A stretch of DNA of 64,000 nucleotides, from NCBI RefSeq assembly GCF_018336935.1, contig NZ_CP068771.1:5332001-5396000 (forward strand), read 5' to 3'. Positions within the stretch are counted from its first letter, which is position 1; each line of letters opens with the position of its first letter. The notes under the pieces are model-generated. The model ran no database searches. It was given only the letters and a program-made list of their open reading frames with translations, and had not been told where the DNA came from. The position numbers and the translations under genes are program-made. Source of the stretch: Serratia plymuthica. Its GTDB lineage: Bacteria > Pseudomonadota > Gammaproteobacteria > Enterobacterales > Enterobacteriaceae. Of the stretch, positions 35,410 to 44,025 are shown one piece after another.

Positions 35410-36692
35410 GGCAGTTCCAGTTTTTGGGTGAGGGTGGCGTGGTGGCAATTAGCCAATCGTTCAAGCGCGGTGTGGAACGTCGGTTCATCGCAGCACAAGA
35501 CGATCCTGATATGGTCGGCGCAGCTTTGCCCGTAAATAATGCCGGGGACCGTGGCGACGTGCGCAACCTGCAATAAGTAATCGGCGACGCTCTCGCCCAC
35601 GGTGGCGAAGCGTTGCCGTTGCGCCGGCGGCAAACGTTGATAGAGCCCTCGAACGCAGGGAAACAAAAACATTCCCCCCATCGGTGAACGTGGCCAACTG
35701 AACCCCAGCGTCGGCGTTAACCGCTGTTTTGCCAGGCGAATTCGCGAGTGAAGCATTTTTTGCTTGTCCGCCAGCCAATCGTCGGTCTGTGCGTCCTGGA
35801 GTATGCGCAGGGCAATCTGTTCATATTGGCGGTTAACGCCAAGCACCAGGTAGTCGTGGGTTTTGCTGGCCGTGGCGATAAATTCGGCGCTGCCGACCAA
35901 CCAGCCGATGCGCAGGCCGGGAATGCCGAATTTTTTGGAAAAACTGTTGGCCAGAACCGTCCTGCTCGCCAGGGGATCAAAGCTGCGTGCAGGATAATGC
36001 GGGCGGTTGAATGCCATGCTGTCATAGACTTCATCGTGAATAATCCAGGCGCCGCTGCGTTCTGCGCAGCGCATGAGCTGCTGCCATTCATCGGCCGACA
36101 GCACATACCCCGATGGGTTTTCCGGAGAGTTGACAATCACCGCTTTTGCCCCGCCGAGTTGGCGTCGGAATGACGGGTCGCTGTCGATCAAATCGCTGAA
36201 TTCGGCATCGCCGACCGGGCGCGAAAAGCGCCGAGGTTGGCGGCCGAGAGCCAGCAGGGCGCGTTCATACAGCATATAGGAAGGATCGGTGATCGCCAGC
36301 GTATCCCCAGGGTTCGAACAGCACAGAATCGCCAGTGCGACGGCCTCAACGCCGCCGTGGGTGATTAAGACCTCGGTCTCAGGATCAATCTTGAGGTTAT
36401 AACGGCGCAGATACCAGTCAGCGATCGCCTGACGCAGCGCCAGGGATCCCAACGAGTGCCCATAACGTTTCGCCGAGGAGAGAAACGCCTCCTGGGTCAG
36501 ATCGGTCTGGGCAATCTCTGCCAGCAAATGCGCGGGTGGGCCAAATGCCGGTTCGCCGATGCTCATGTTCATGATATCCGGATTGTCACGCGCGGCCTGC
36601 GAGATGGCTTTTGATACGTAAACGCCGATGTCGGACAACGTGCTGTTCAGCCGCGCCGGTTTCACCTGATCCAATGCGTTAGGCTCTTTCAT
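35406..36692 (-). CDS. Class I/II aminotransferase paralogue 1 of the phosphonate cluster
   Basis: 428-residue fold-type I PLP enzyme. Conserved residues: THGGVEAV (PLP phosphate), NSPENPSGY (Asn), IHDEVYDSM (Asp to PLP nitrogen), SFSKKFGIPGLRIGW (Schiff-base Lys), and a C-terminal Arg in HIRIVLC. N-terminal segment NMSIGEPAFGPP is shared with the two other paralogues in this cluster. Substrate unknown: transamination or, as in FrbH-like proteins, decarboxylation of an aminophosphonate are options. Overlaps neighbours by four bases on both sides. Confidence 0.88.
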   Translation of the reverse strand: MKEPNALDQVKPARLNSTLSDIGVYVSKAISQAARDNPDIMNMSIGEPAFGPPAHLLAEIAQTDLTQEAFLSSAKRYGHSLGSLALRQAIADWYLRRYNLKIDPETEVLITHGGVEAVALAILCCSNPGDTLAITDPSYMLYERALLALGRQPRRFSRPVGDAEFSDLIDSDPSFRRQLGGAKAVIVNSPENPSGYVLSADEWQQLMRCAERSGAWIIHDEVYDSMAFNRPHYPARSFDPLASRTVLANSFSKKFGIPGLRIGWLVGSAEFIATASKTHDYLVLGVNRQYEQIALRILQDAQTDDWLADKQKMLHSRIRLAKQRLTPTLGFSWPRSPMGGMFLFPCVRGLYQRLPPAQRQRFATVGESVADYLLQVAHVATVPGIIYGQSCADHIRIVLCCDEPTFHTALERLANCHHATLTQKLELP

Positions 36693-37429
36693 GAGGTTAA
36701 GATCTCCTCGGCCAGATGGGTCGCCCGTTGCAGGTCGTTGTGATTGTCCACTTCAATCCAGGGGCGGCCGCCGGCGTCGACGTAGGCCGTCGGAAAACGG
36801 GAGAATGCCTGTTCGAAAATTTTGTAAAGCTGCATTTCCCCTTCAAACGGCAAGGTACTCAGCGCATCGACGATAAACTGCCGTGCCGCTTCGCCCAATT
36901 TGACGAAGCAGATAAATTCGCCGATGGCGCCATCGCCCGGTTGGCTTTTTGCCGTCCCATGCTCAATAAACAACAAATGTTCAACCTTGCCGTTGGGCGC
37001 GATAACCAGCGTATCGATACTGGGGTTCTTGCTGTCGGAATCCACCGCAATGCAAATTTCGGCCGGGTTGTCGATGACCTGCTTGATCAACGACGGCGGG
37101 ATGAGCAGGTCGCCCTCATAGTAAATCACCGGTCCAGGGTGTTGACTGAGGGCCAGCCAGGCGCTCCAGTCCAGATTCCGGGATTTGAACTGGGGATTGT
37201 GCGAGACAATAAAATGGCTGCCCCCCAATGATTCAAACAGAATCTGCGCGACCTCCGCGGCACCGTGCCCCAGGACAAAGGTTTTATGCCCGATGCCGGC
37301 GCGGTCAAAGGATTCGAGTTGGTAATCCACCATTCGTCGGTTTCCCAGCATCAGACAGGCTTTATGCCGGGATGTGGTCAGTGGCAGTAGCCTGCTGCTG
37401 GAGCCTGCCATTAAACATGCAAGACGCAT
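36689..37429 (-). CDS. Nucleotidyltransferase, putative CTP:phosphonate cytidylyltransferase
   Basis: 246 residues of the sugar/choline-phosphate nucleotidyltransferase family: CLMAGSSSRLLPLTTSRHKACL at the N-terminus (G-loop and catalytic Lys), YYEGDLLIPP (metal Asp) and GRPWIEVDNHNDLQRA at the C-terminus. Resembles LicC/PntC-type enzymes; PntC makes CMP-aminoethylphosphonate. GGAGATTGAAA precedes ATG 37429; longer in-frame extensions are not conserved. Coupled to the aminotransferase downstream, and two genes from the CDP-alcohol transferase that could use its product. Confidence 0.82.
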   Translation of the reverse strand: MRLACLMAGSSSRLLPLTTSRHKACLMLGNRRMVDYQLESFDRAGIGHKTFVLGHGAAEVAQILFESLGGSHFIVSHNPQFKSRNLDWSAWLALSQHPGPVIYYEGDLLIPPSLIKQVIDNPAEICIAVDSDSKNPSIDTLVIAPNGKVEHLLFIEHGTAKSQPGDGAIGEFICFVKLGEAARQFIVDALSTLPFEGEMQLYKIFEQAFSRFPTAYVDAGGRPWIEVDNHNDLQRATHLAEEILTS

Positions 37430-37475
37430 TTTCAATCTCCTTGTGTAAAACAGCCGCCGGGTGGCAGGCCGGGGG

Positions 37476-38816
37476 TTATTCGGCGCGTTCCAGACCGGTT
37501 GACCAGCTTGCGCCTTGCGCATGGTTAACAACGATCGCTTTACCGTGATAAGCCTCATCGCGCGAGAAGGTGCCGGTGTAACGGCCATCGATGACGATCG
37601 GGCCAATGCATACCATTCTTGGATTGTCCGGCTGATGCGGCAGGGTGTAAGTCCATATGTCATCCACAATGTCCTGCAGGACAAAAGAACCGCCTTCCGT
37701 CAGCTGTCGTTCCAATTGCGCACGCCATTGCGGAGCCGACATCTGTCGGCCAAACATCACCTGGTAACCGCACAGGCCCAGCCCCGGTTTTAAAACCAGA
37801 TTGCTCTGTTCGCGTATCGCTCTGGCCACATTGCCCGGCGTTAAAATAAAGGTGGGGGGAATATGGGTATCGATCAGTGCGCGCTCCTGCTCAGTGAACA
37901 GGTGGGCATAATCGGGATCGGTGAGAAGGGCCAGGTTTGCTTTGTTGTCGTAAACCGCACAGCCGGCCGGCACGCTGAACAGGTCTATCTGGCCCTGATT
38001 TTCCGCCGCGACCAGTGCCGCAATAAACGCGTTGTCGATGTTGTATTGCAGCTGTTCGGCGTACACCAAATCGGTAAAAACGATGTCGATTTTTACGCCG
38101 AAAGCATAGACGCCCGTTGGGGTGAAATGGACGTCCGCCGGTTTGCCGGTCAGGAGTCGAAAACCGCCACGGCGGGCGATATGGCCAAAGTCGGGCCAGC
38201 CGAAATTGTCCTCCGGGATCTCGTCCGGATCGTCCAGCAATTCCAACATTACCGGGGTGCGGTCGTCCGCCAGCGGCGTGCGGTGGCGGTGCAATGTTTC
38301 GGCCCAGAGGCGCCCCATGTCCGGGGCATGGAGGGTAATTCCCGCCGCCTGCAGCCGATGGCTAAGCGCATGTTCCTGCAAGGTCGTGACATAACGATCG
38401 CAGATGCCCAGCCCGCCGAGCGAAGGCGTCACGTTCATTTCAACCAGTTTGAAGCCATCGTGGGTCAGCAATGCGTCCGGCCTGGCAAACAGCCGTGCGC
38501 GCGCTAACAGGTGCGGCGTGCAGAAGGGCAGGATGTCCTCTTGCTGTTGCGGCGTGAGGCATTGCGCGGCCAGAAAACGCGAATAATCCCCGCCGAACAG
38601 GCGCTCCGGCAGGCTGAAAACCAGGGCCAGCAGCCGCGCGGCGTCGGCGCCGATGGCTGTCAGATGGCCGGGCGGGAACACCGCAGGCGGGAAGGTGGCG
38701 CGCCAGTCGCCGGGGTGTACCTTGAGCAACGCCTGGGAAAAGGCGTCGGCGGACTCGGCGCCGCCCTGCGTGGAGTAGAAGTCCATAACCTGTTGATCAA
38801 GCGTATTTTTAATCAC
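37476..38816 (-). CDS. Permuted ATP-grasp ligase, glutathionylspermidine-synthase-like
   Basis: 446 residues. The segment HDGFKLVEMNVTPSLGGLGICDRY near residue 118 resembles the E-x-N metal site of ATP-grasp enzymes, and the C-terminal half has NLVLKPGLGLCGYQVMFG, then GSFVLQDIVDD, like glutathionylspermidine synthases and permuted ATP-grasp proteins. Likely forms an amide bond with ATP. It is not related in sequence to the other ATP-grasp gene of the cluster. Overlaps the upstream aminotransferase stop by eight bases. The exact family is uncertain. Confidence 0.7.
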   Translation of the reverse strand: MIKNTLDQQVMDFYSTQGGAESADAFSQALLKVHPGDWRATFPPAVFPPGHLTAIGADAARLLALVFSLPERLFGGDYSRFLAAQCLTPQQQEDILPFCTPHLLARARLFARPDALLTHDGFKLVEMNVTPSLGGLGICDRYVTTLQEHALSHRLQAAGITLHAPDMGRLWAETLHRHRTPLADDRTPVMLELLDDPDEIPEDNFGWPDFGHIARRGGFRLLTGKPADVHFTPTGVYAFGVKIDIVFTDLVYAEQLQYNIDNAFIAALVAAENQGQIDLFSVPAGCAVYDNKANLALLTDPDYAHLFTEQERALIDTHIPPTFILTPGNVARAIREQSNLVLKPGLGLCGYQVMFGRQMSAPQWRAQLERQLTEGGSFVLQDIVDDIWTYTLPHQPDNPRMVCIGPIVIDGRYTGTFSRDEAYHGKAIVVNHAQGASWSTGLERAE

Positions 38817-40032
38817 CTTTTCCTCCCATATTCAATGATGAAAGACGCGCGATGGCCTGAGTGAAAACCTGCTCGCTGGCGCAATTGGTCAATCGCAAGT
38901 GTTGTCGGCTTTCAACGCCGTAAACGATCCCCGGCACCGTGGCGACTTGCCGTTCCACCAGAAGATATTCCGCGACTGCGCTGCCGGCATCAGGCGAAAA
39001 ATCGCGCCAGCGGGCGGGTAAGGCCGGATAGAGTGCGGAAACGTCCGGGAACAGGAACATTCCCCCCATGGGGCGGCGTGACCAACGGAAACCCTGCGTC
39101 TCGCCCAACGCCGAAAGCGCATAACGGTTGCGGGCCGCCAGAATGTCCTGCTGTTGTTGCATCCAGTCGTCTACCTCGGGGGTGCTCAGCAGCCGTTCGG
39201 CGATAGGTTCGCCAAGAATACTCACGCCCAGACACAGGCTTTCGTGGACCCTGCTGGCGGCTTCAATCACCTTGGCCGGCCCAATCAGCCAACCGGTGCG
39301 CAAACCGGGAATGCCGAACTTTTTTGAGCAACTGTTAATCAGCAGGCTGCGTTCGCGCAGGGCCGGAATGCACCAGGCGTTAAGGTGAGGGCGGGTGAAA
39401 GCCAGGGTGTCGTAGACTTCATCATGGATGACCCAGCGGTCACCCTCGCGGCAGTCGTCGGCGAGCGCTTGCCAGTCCGTGTCGCTCATAACGTAGCCGG
39501 TAGGGTTCTCCGGGGAGTTGATCAGCACGGCACGCGCCGAGGCGTGGGTATTTGCCGCCAGCGCCGTCGCATATTCGTTTTCGCCTTCAGGGCGCAGCAG
39601 CGGATGGCTTTTACGGTTCAACAAGTGAATGGCACGCTGATAAAGGGTGTAGGCCGGCGCCGCCAGCAGGACGCCGTCGCCAGGATTGGTCACCGCCTGC
39701 AACGCCAGATTGAGCGCTTCAATCCCCCCATGAGTCACCATTATTTCGCTTTCGGGATCGATATCGATAGCGTAACGACGCCGATACCACGCCGCTATCG
39801 CTCTGCGCAGCGACAGCGAGCCGCGTGAGTGCTCATAGCGCTTGACCGCATCCAGAAACCGTTCTTTGTTGAGATCCTCTCGGCAGATCACGTCGACCAG
39901 CGCGGCGGGCGGACCAAAATCGGGTTCTCCCATGCTGAGATTGAGGATCGCAGGGTTCGCTTTCGCTCGCTGAGAGACCGTCTTTGATGAGAGCGGGTTC
40001 AGGTGTTCCAGATACGCATTGATGGCAGGCAT
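38809..40032 (-). CDS. Class I/II aminotransferase paralogue 2 of the phosphonate cluster
   Basis: 407-residue PLP enzyme with NLSMGEPDFGPP, VTHGGIEALN, NSPENPTGYV, IHDEVYDTL and Schiff-base Lys in NSCSKKFGIPGLRTGW. Clearly paralogous to the other two aminotransferase units here and full length. Ten bases after the EamA permease gene, overlapping the ATP-grasp gene downstream. Substrate unknown. Confidence 0.88.
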   Translation of the reverse strand: MPAINAYLEHLNPLSSKTVSQRAKANPAILNLSMGEPDFGPPAALVDVICREDLNKERFLDAVKRYEHSRGSLSLRRAIAAWYRRRYAIDIDPESEIMVTHGGIEALNLALQAVTNPGDGVLLAAPAYTLYQRAIHLLNRKSHPLLRPEGENEYATALAANTHASARAVLINSPENPTGYVMSDTDWQALADDCREGDRWVIHDEVYDTLAFTRPHLNAWCIPALRERSLLINSCSKKFGIPGLRTGWLIGPAKVIEAASRVHESLCLGVSILGEPIAERLLSTPEVDDWMQQQQDILAARNRYALSALGETQGFRWSRRPMGGMFLFPDVSALYPALPARWRDFSPDAGSAVAEYLLVERQVATVPGIVYGVESRQHLRLTNCASEQVFTQAIARLSSLNMGGKGD

Positions 40033-40042
40033 GGTCTTCCTC

Positions 40043-40963
40043 TTATTCCTGATCCATTGATTGAGGGTTTACTGCGATAAGGTTGCGCGCCAGCAGAATC
40101 AAGCGATCGTAATTCAGCATCAGCGTAGTGAGGGTTACGGCGATCAACATACCGGTTTGCCATTGGCCGCTGACCAGCGACTGCATCACGAAGGCCAGCA
40201 CCGGTATCAACGAATTCATAAAGGTAAACAGGGTGACGCCGACCCACTGCAGGCAGGTTTGCGACAAAAAAGAAGGTAAAACCATATTGGCGACGATAAG
40301 GATCAACAGGTTGCGCAGGGTTTCCGGGGCGACCCACAACGCGCCGAACTCATGATGCGCGAACAGGTAAGCGGCGCTGCAGGCCAGCAGCAAATAGCAG
40401 CGCAGAGAAACGACCGAGACCGGGCCAAGCCCGCTCTGCCGGCTGAAACGCAGCGAGCTGACGTAGTAAAAATACATCATGGCCCCCGCCGACATTGAGG
40501 TGTAAAGCACCCGCAGCGGGAAGGCCGAGAGAGCATGAATACACAGGATTGCCATCAGGATGAACAGCGACTTCAGCCAGCGCCTTTCCCGCAGGCAACT
40601 GCACAGTGCCGAAGAAAGGAAGAATACGCCGATGAAAAAATCGGCTGAGGCGTGCGTCACGCTGTAATAAGAAAATATCCAGTTCAGCACGAAGGCGACG
40701 GAAAGCGTGAGCCACATGCGCCAATGGCGGCGCAGCGCGCTGTGGTTGCGCCGCAGGCGTCGGAACTCCCAGAGGTTAAACACCACGCAGGCCGCCAGAG
40801 CCATATAGAACAGGCTGATTTCTATCGGTATACCGCCGCCGACATGACTTAAAAATACCTGTGAGGCGGACGTGAGGGCGATATACAGCAAGGTCAGTAA
40901 TTGCCCGCGCGCCAGCTGTGCCGAGGGTTGCTCATGGGGCGGGGTGGCTGAGGTCACAGGCAT
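40043..40963 (-). CDS. EamA/DMT-like membrane transporter of the phosphonate cluster
   Basis: 306 residues with about ten hydrophobic segments (LLTLLYIALTSASQVFLSH, FIGVFFLSSALCSCL, LLILIVANMVLPSFLSQ), like DMT-family permeases. ATG 40963 begins one base after the stop of the FemAB-like gene. Second membrane transporter of the cluster; export of product or precursor is inferred. Confidence 0.78.
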   Translation of the reverse strand: MPVTSATPPHEQPSAQLARGQLLTLLYIALTSASQVFLSHVGGGIPIEISLFYMALAACVVFNLWEFRRLRRNHSALRRHWRMWLTLSVAFVLNWIFSYYSVTHASADFFIGVFFLSSALCSCLRERRWLKSLFILMAILCIHALSAFPLRVLYTSMSAGAMMYFYYVSSLRFSRQSGLGPVSVVSLRCYLLLACSAAYLFAHHEFGALWVAPETLRNLLILIVANMVLPSFLSQTCLQWVGVTLFTFMNSLIPVLAFVMQSLVSGQWQTGMLIAVTLTTLMLNYDRLILLARNLIAVNPQSMDQE

Positions 40964-40964
40964 G

Positions 40965-41984
40965 TCAGGCCACCTCCAGCGGGTAGAGGGCCGAATACAG
41001 CGGCTGAGATTGGCAACCCAAACGCGCTTTAATCCGGGCATTGGTCCTGCCCGCCTCAATCCGGCGGATACCTTGCGAGAACGCATACTGCACGCTGGCC
41101 GCGATCATGACGGTATAAGGACTGAAGCTCGAAAGCCGATAGTCGACGCCCCCGGCCCAAAGGTGCAGGCATTGCGGATCGTTCAGGCAGATGACGGCGG
41201 CCACCAACTGGCCTTCATGTTCAATCTGGACCACGGTAATCAGCTCGCCGCAAGTTTCCAGGAAATGGAGAAACGTCTGTATCGGATAGTAGTGCGGCGT
41301 ACCGTTTCGGGAACTGGTGGCGTGGCAAAGTTTGACCGCGGCGGCAAGATCGGCGTCCCGGCCCGAAAGCACGCGGTAGTTGCCGCGATCGCTGTCGAAT
41401 TTCCGTAACTGGCGCTTCATCTCCTGGCGGCCATCGCGCGGGAGGGCCGCCAGATAATCATCAAATCGCTCAAAGGGCATGAGATCGATAAAGAAGCGGT
41501 CATGCATGAAATTACAACGGTAACCCGCCTGTTCTGCGGCGCTCAATGAAGGCCCGGCGCTGAGATTGAGCAGGCCGCAGCCCGGAATGCCCAGCCGGCC
41601 GGCTAGCGCAATGAGTTCGGTCATCAGGCGTTGCGCCGCGTCTTCCGAACCCGGCCGATGCAGGATTTGCGTGTCGTAGCAATGGGCGATGTGCCCCAAT
41701 AGCCCGCCGATGGGGGCGGCAAAATGAAAACCGGTACTTTTGGCCAGCGTACCAAAGGGGTCGGGCTGCGATTGCTGGTAGACCACCAGCAACGCGTCAA
41801 GCCGTTCTCCTTGCCATGCCGCCAGGTAATAAGCGCCTAACGTCGGCAACATGGGGTGACGTTCGGCGGCCGCCAGCAGGTTGGGGTGATAAAAAGCCGG
41901 CTGCCCGCAGTCCATCCACAAGGCGGCATAGGCTTGGGGGTTAATTTCTGCGAATTGATGATGGCATGACAGGTGATAACTCAT
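40965..41984 (-). CDS. FemAB/GNAT-like acyl- or aminoacyl-transferase
   Basis: 339 residues resembling the FemAB/Acetyltransf_6 group: basic helix RDGRQEMKRQLRKFDSDRG near residue 190, then a GNAT-like half (LITVVQIEHEGQLVAAVICL, LHLWAGGVDYRLSSFSPYTV) and C-terminal RRIEAGRTNARIKARLG. Such proteins move acyl groups from CoA or amino acids from aminoacyl-tRNA; Fem-like proteins DhpH/DhpK do the latter in dehydrophos synthesis. Coupled by ATGA to the PhnW-like gene, so it may acylate the amino group of the aminophosphonate (inference). Confidence 0.72.
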   Translation of the reverse strand: MSYHLSCHHQFAEINPQAYAALWMDCGQPAFYHPNLLAAAERHPMLPTLGAYYLAAWQGERLDALLVVYQQSQPDPFGTLAKSTGFHFAAPIGGLLGHIAHCYDTQILHRPGSEDAAQRLMTELIALAGRLGIPGCGLLNLSAGPSLSAAEQAGYRCNFMHDRFFIDLMPFERFDDYLAALPRDGRQEMKRQLRKFDSDRGNYRVLSGRDADLAAAVKLCHATSSRNGTPHYYPIQTFLHFLETCGELITVVQIEHEGQLVAAVICLNDPQCLHLWAGGVDYRLSSFSPYTVMIAASVQYAFSQGIRRIEAGRTNARIKARLGCQSQPLYSALYPLEVA

Positions 41985-43120
41985 AGTGCCGGCCTTAGCG
42001 AAAGGGGATTCGGTTGCAGGGTTTCGGGGGCGGCCTGGGCGGTGAATTCAGCGAACGCCGCCAGCAAATCGTCGATATCCTGGAGGCTGAGTTCCCCCAT
42101 AACCCCGATGCGGAACGAATTTACCGCCCAGTGTTTGGTGGGGTAAATCACCAATCCGCGCTGGAATAAAAAGTCGTTCAGCTTGTCGATTTCGCACTGC
42201 GTTCCGGGGTTCGGCGCCAGCGTGACGATTAACGGGGCGCAAAACTGCGGCTGAATGATCGGGCTGAAACCCAAACGCGCCATACCGCCGAGCAGGTGTG
42301 CCATACGTTGAGAATACGCCCGGTGGCGCGTGCGCCTGCCGCCCTGTTGACGGTACTCGTCAATAGCTTGTTTCAGAGCCAGCATGATTTGCAGCGGCGG
42401 GGTGAAACGCCACTGCCCATCGCCATCCAGCGCTTTGGCCTGCGCCCTGATATCCAGACTGAGCGTACGTGGGGCGACGTGAGTTGCCAGCACGGTTTTT
42501 CGCACTAAAACGAAGGCCAGACCAGGTAGCCCATGCAGGCACTTATTGGCCGAAAGCGCGACGGCGCAAAGCGATGGCGCGCCGTAGTCCAACGGCAGCA
42601 CGCCAAAGGTGCTGATGGCGTCAATCAGCAACCGGCAGCCGTGCCTGTTTGCCAACTGCGTCAGGCCATCAATATCATTGAGCACGCCTAGCGCCGTTTC
42701 GAAATGCACGGCGGCGATGTGGGTCACCGCAGGCGTTTGCTGCAGGGCCTGTTCAACCTGGGCCAGGTCAAACCCCTGATGTGACGGCAACGTCAGTACC
42801 GAATGCGGGATAGCGTGGATGCGGCAAATGTCCACCATGCGGGCGCTGTAGGCGCCATTTTCGATAATCAACAGGTGGTCATCTGCCGCCGGCAGAGAAC
42901 AAAGCATCGCTTCGACGGCAAAAGTGCCGCTGCCTGATAACGGCACTGCGCTCCAGCTCGCGTCGCATCCTGCGATATCCAATATGTCCTCACGCAACCG
43001 GGCGCTCAAGTGGGTGGCGACCGGGCTGCGCGACCCTAAATCTCTGCCGGCGGCCTGGCGCACTTGCGCCGAGGTATTCAACGGGCCGGGAGTGAATAAA
43101 CGAAATTCCTGTGATTGCAT
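41981..43120 (-). CDS. phnW: 2-aminoethylphosphonate transaminase (PhnW-like)
   Basis: 379-residue class V aminotransferase: FRLFTPGPLNTSAQVRQAA and DLGSRSP at the N-terminus, AVHFETALGVLNDIDGL, LLIDAISTFGVLPLDY, and the PLP Lys in ALSANKCLHGLPGLAFV near residue 193. All are PhnW hallmarks. In a cluster with PEP mutase and phosphonopyruvate decarboxylase it works in the synthetic direction, converting phosphonoacetaldehyde to 2-aminoethylphosphonate. ATG 43120 is chosen, with GGTGA upstream; an in-frame GTG at 43129 would add three residues. Confidence 0.88.
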   Translation of the reverse strand: MQSQEFRLFTPGPLNTSAQVRQAAGRDLGSRSPVATHLSARLREDILDIAGCDASWSAVPLSGSGTFAVEAMLCSLPAADDHLLIIENGAYSARMVDICRIHAIPHSVLTLPSHQGFDLAQVEQALQQTPAVTHIAAVHFETALGVLNDIDGLTQLANRHGCRLLIDAISTFGVLPLDYGAPSLCAVALSANKCLHGLPGLAFVLVRKTVLATHVAPRTLSLDIRAQAKALDGDGQWRFTPPLQIMLALKQAIDEYRQQGGRRTRHRAYSQRMAHLLGGMARLGFSPIIQPQFCAPLIVTLAPNPGTQCEIDKLNDFLFQRGLVIYPTKHWAVNSFRIGVMGELSLQDIDDLLAAFAEFTAQAAPETLQPNPLSLRPAL

Positions 43121-43132
43121 CGTTGTCACCGT

Positions 43133-43969
43133 TCAACGGGGTTGAGGCTCAGTGCCGGCGTTGGTTTGCCGGGCACTATGCAAAGTCGGGCTGGAAACGT
43201 GAAAAATAGGATTGTCCGGCGTCGCCCATTTACTACGGTAATAGTGGTGGTAAAAATCCCCCTCGCTCGCCAGATTGAAAGTGAAGAACAGGATGCGTCG
43301 GGTCGAGGACGAGCGGTTTTCGCTGGAGCGATGGGGAATATAGGAGTCGAACAAGATCACGTCGCCGGGGGCGGCATCGATCCTCTGCCAGCGCATGGTT
43401 TCGCAGAGACGGTCTTCGATATCCCCGTTGCGAGGCCCTCCCTGATAGCTGGGCAACTGGGGCAGGATCCCGCGGGGGGTGTCCACCAACCGCGCTCCTT
43501 TCGGCGTCAGGTCCCAGTGGGTGGCGATTTCCAACGCTCCGTTTTCTTCCACGGCGGCATCGAGCAGCACGGCAGCGGTCACCTGGTAACTTGAGGCGAA
43601 ATGACGATAGGCCGTAATATCCTGATGGGGCGTGAACGCGCCGCCGCCGGGATATTTAAAGTTGCATTTGTCTTTGAACAGGTTGACGGGCTGGCCGAGG
43701 TGCTGCTCTATCAATTGCGCCAGCCAGGGCACCAGCTCTTGCGCGTAATAAGGCGAACTGCCGGCGAGGTACTCGATACGGCACAGTTGTTCAGCATTGC
43801 CGGCTTCGGTGACCACCACCAGGCCCGACGCGTTATCGGTTTGGTCAGATAGCGCGCGTTGGCTGATCTCGGCCAGTGCGGATTCAATGCGGCTCAGATT
43901 GAGATTGGCCCGCGATTTTTCCAGGTGGACAAAACCCCGCTGTTGAAAATGGTTACGTGAGGCGTTCAT
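43133..43969 (-). CDS. Fe(II)/2-oxoglutarate dioxygenase, PhnY*-like
   Basis: 278 residues of the phytanoyl-CoA dioxygenase family. Iron ligands: His115 and Asp117 in FTPHQDITAY and His213 in SYIPHRSSENRS, with Arg219 for 2-oxoglutarate. PhnY* hydroxylates 2-aminoethylphosphonate at C1; its catabolic partner PhnZ is absent, so hydroxylation here would be a biosynthetic tailoring step. Strong AGGAG precedes ATG 43969. Located between phnW-like and the decarboxylase fusion. The exact substrate (free or conjugated phosphonate) is unproven. Confidence 0.82.
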   Translation of the reverse strand: MNASRNHFQQRGFVHLEKSRANLNLSRIESALAEISQRALSDQTDNASGLVVVTEAGNAEQLCRIEYLAGSSPYYAQELVPWLAQLIEQHLGQPVNLFKDKCNFKYPGGGAFTPHQDITAYRHFASSYQVTAAVLLDAAVEENGALEIATHWDLTPKGARLVDTPRGILPQLPSYQGGPRNGDIEDRLCETMRWQRIDAAPGDVILFDSYIPHRSSENRSSSTRRILFFTFNLASEGDFYHHYYRSKWATPDNPIFHVSSPTLHSARQTNAGTEPQPR

Positions 43970-44025
43970 CACTTTCTCCTTATCCGTTTGGCGGCCACTC
44001 AGCGGCGGCCGCCGTGTATCCTGGG

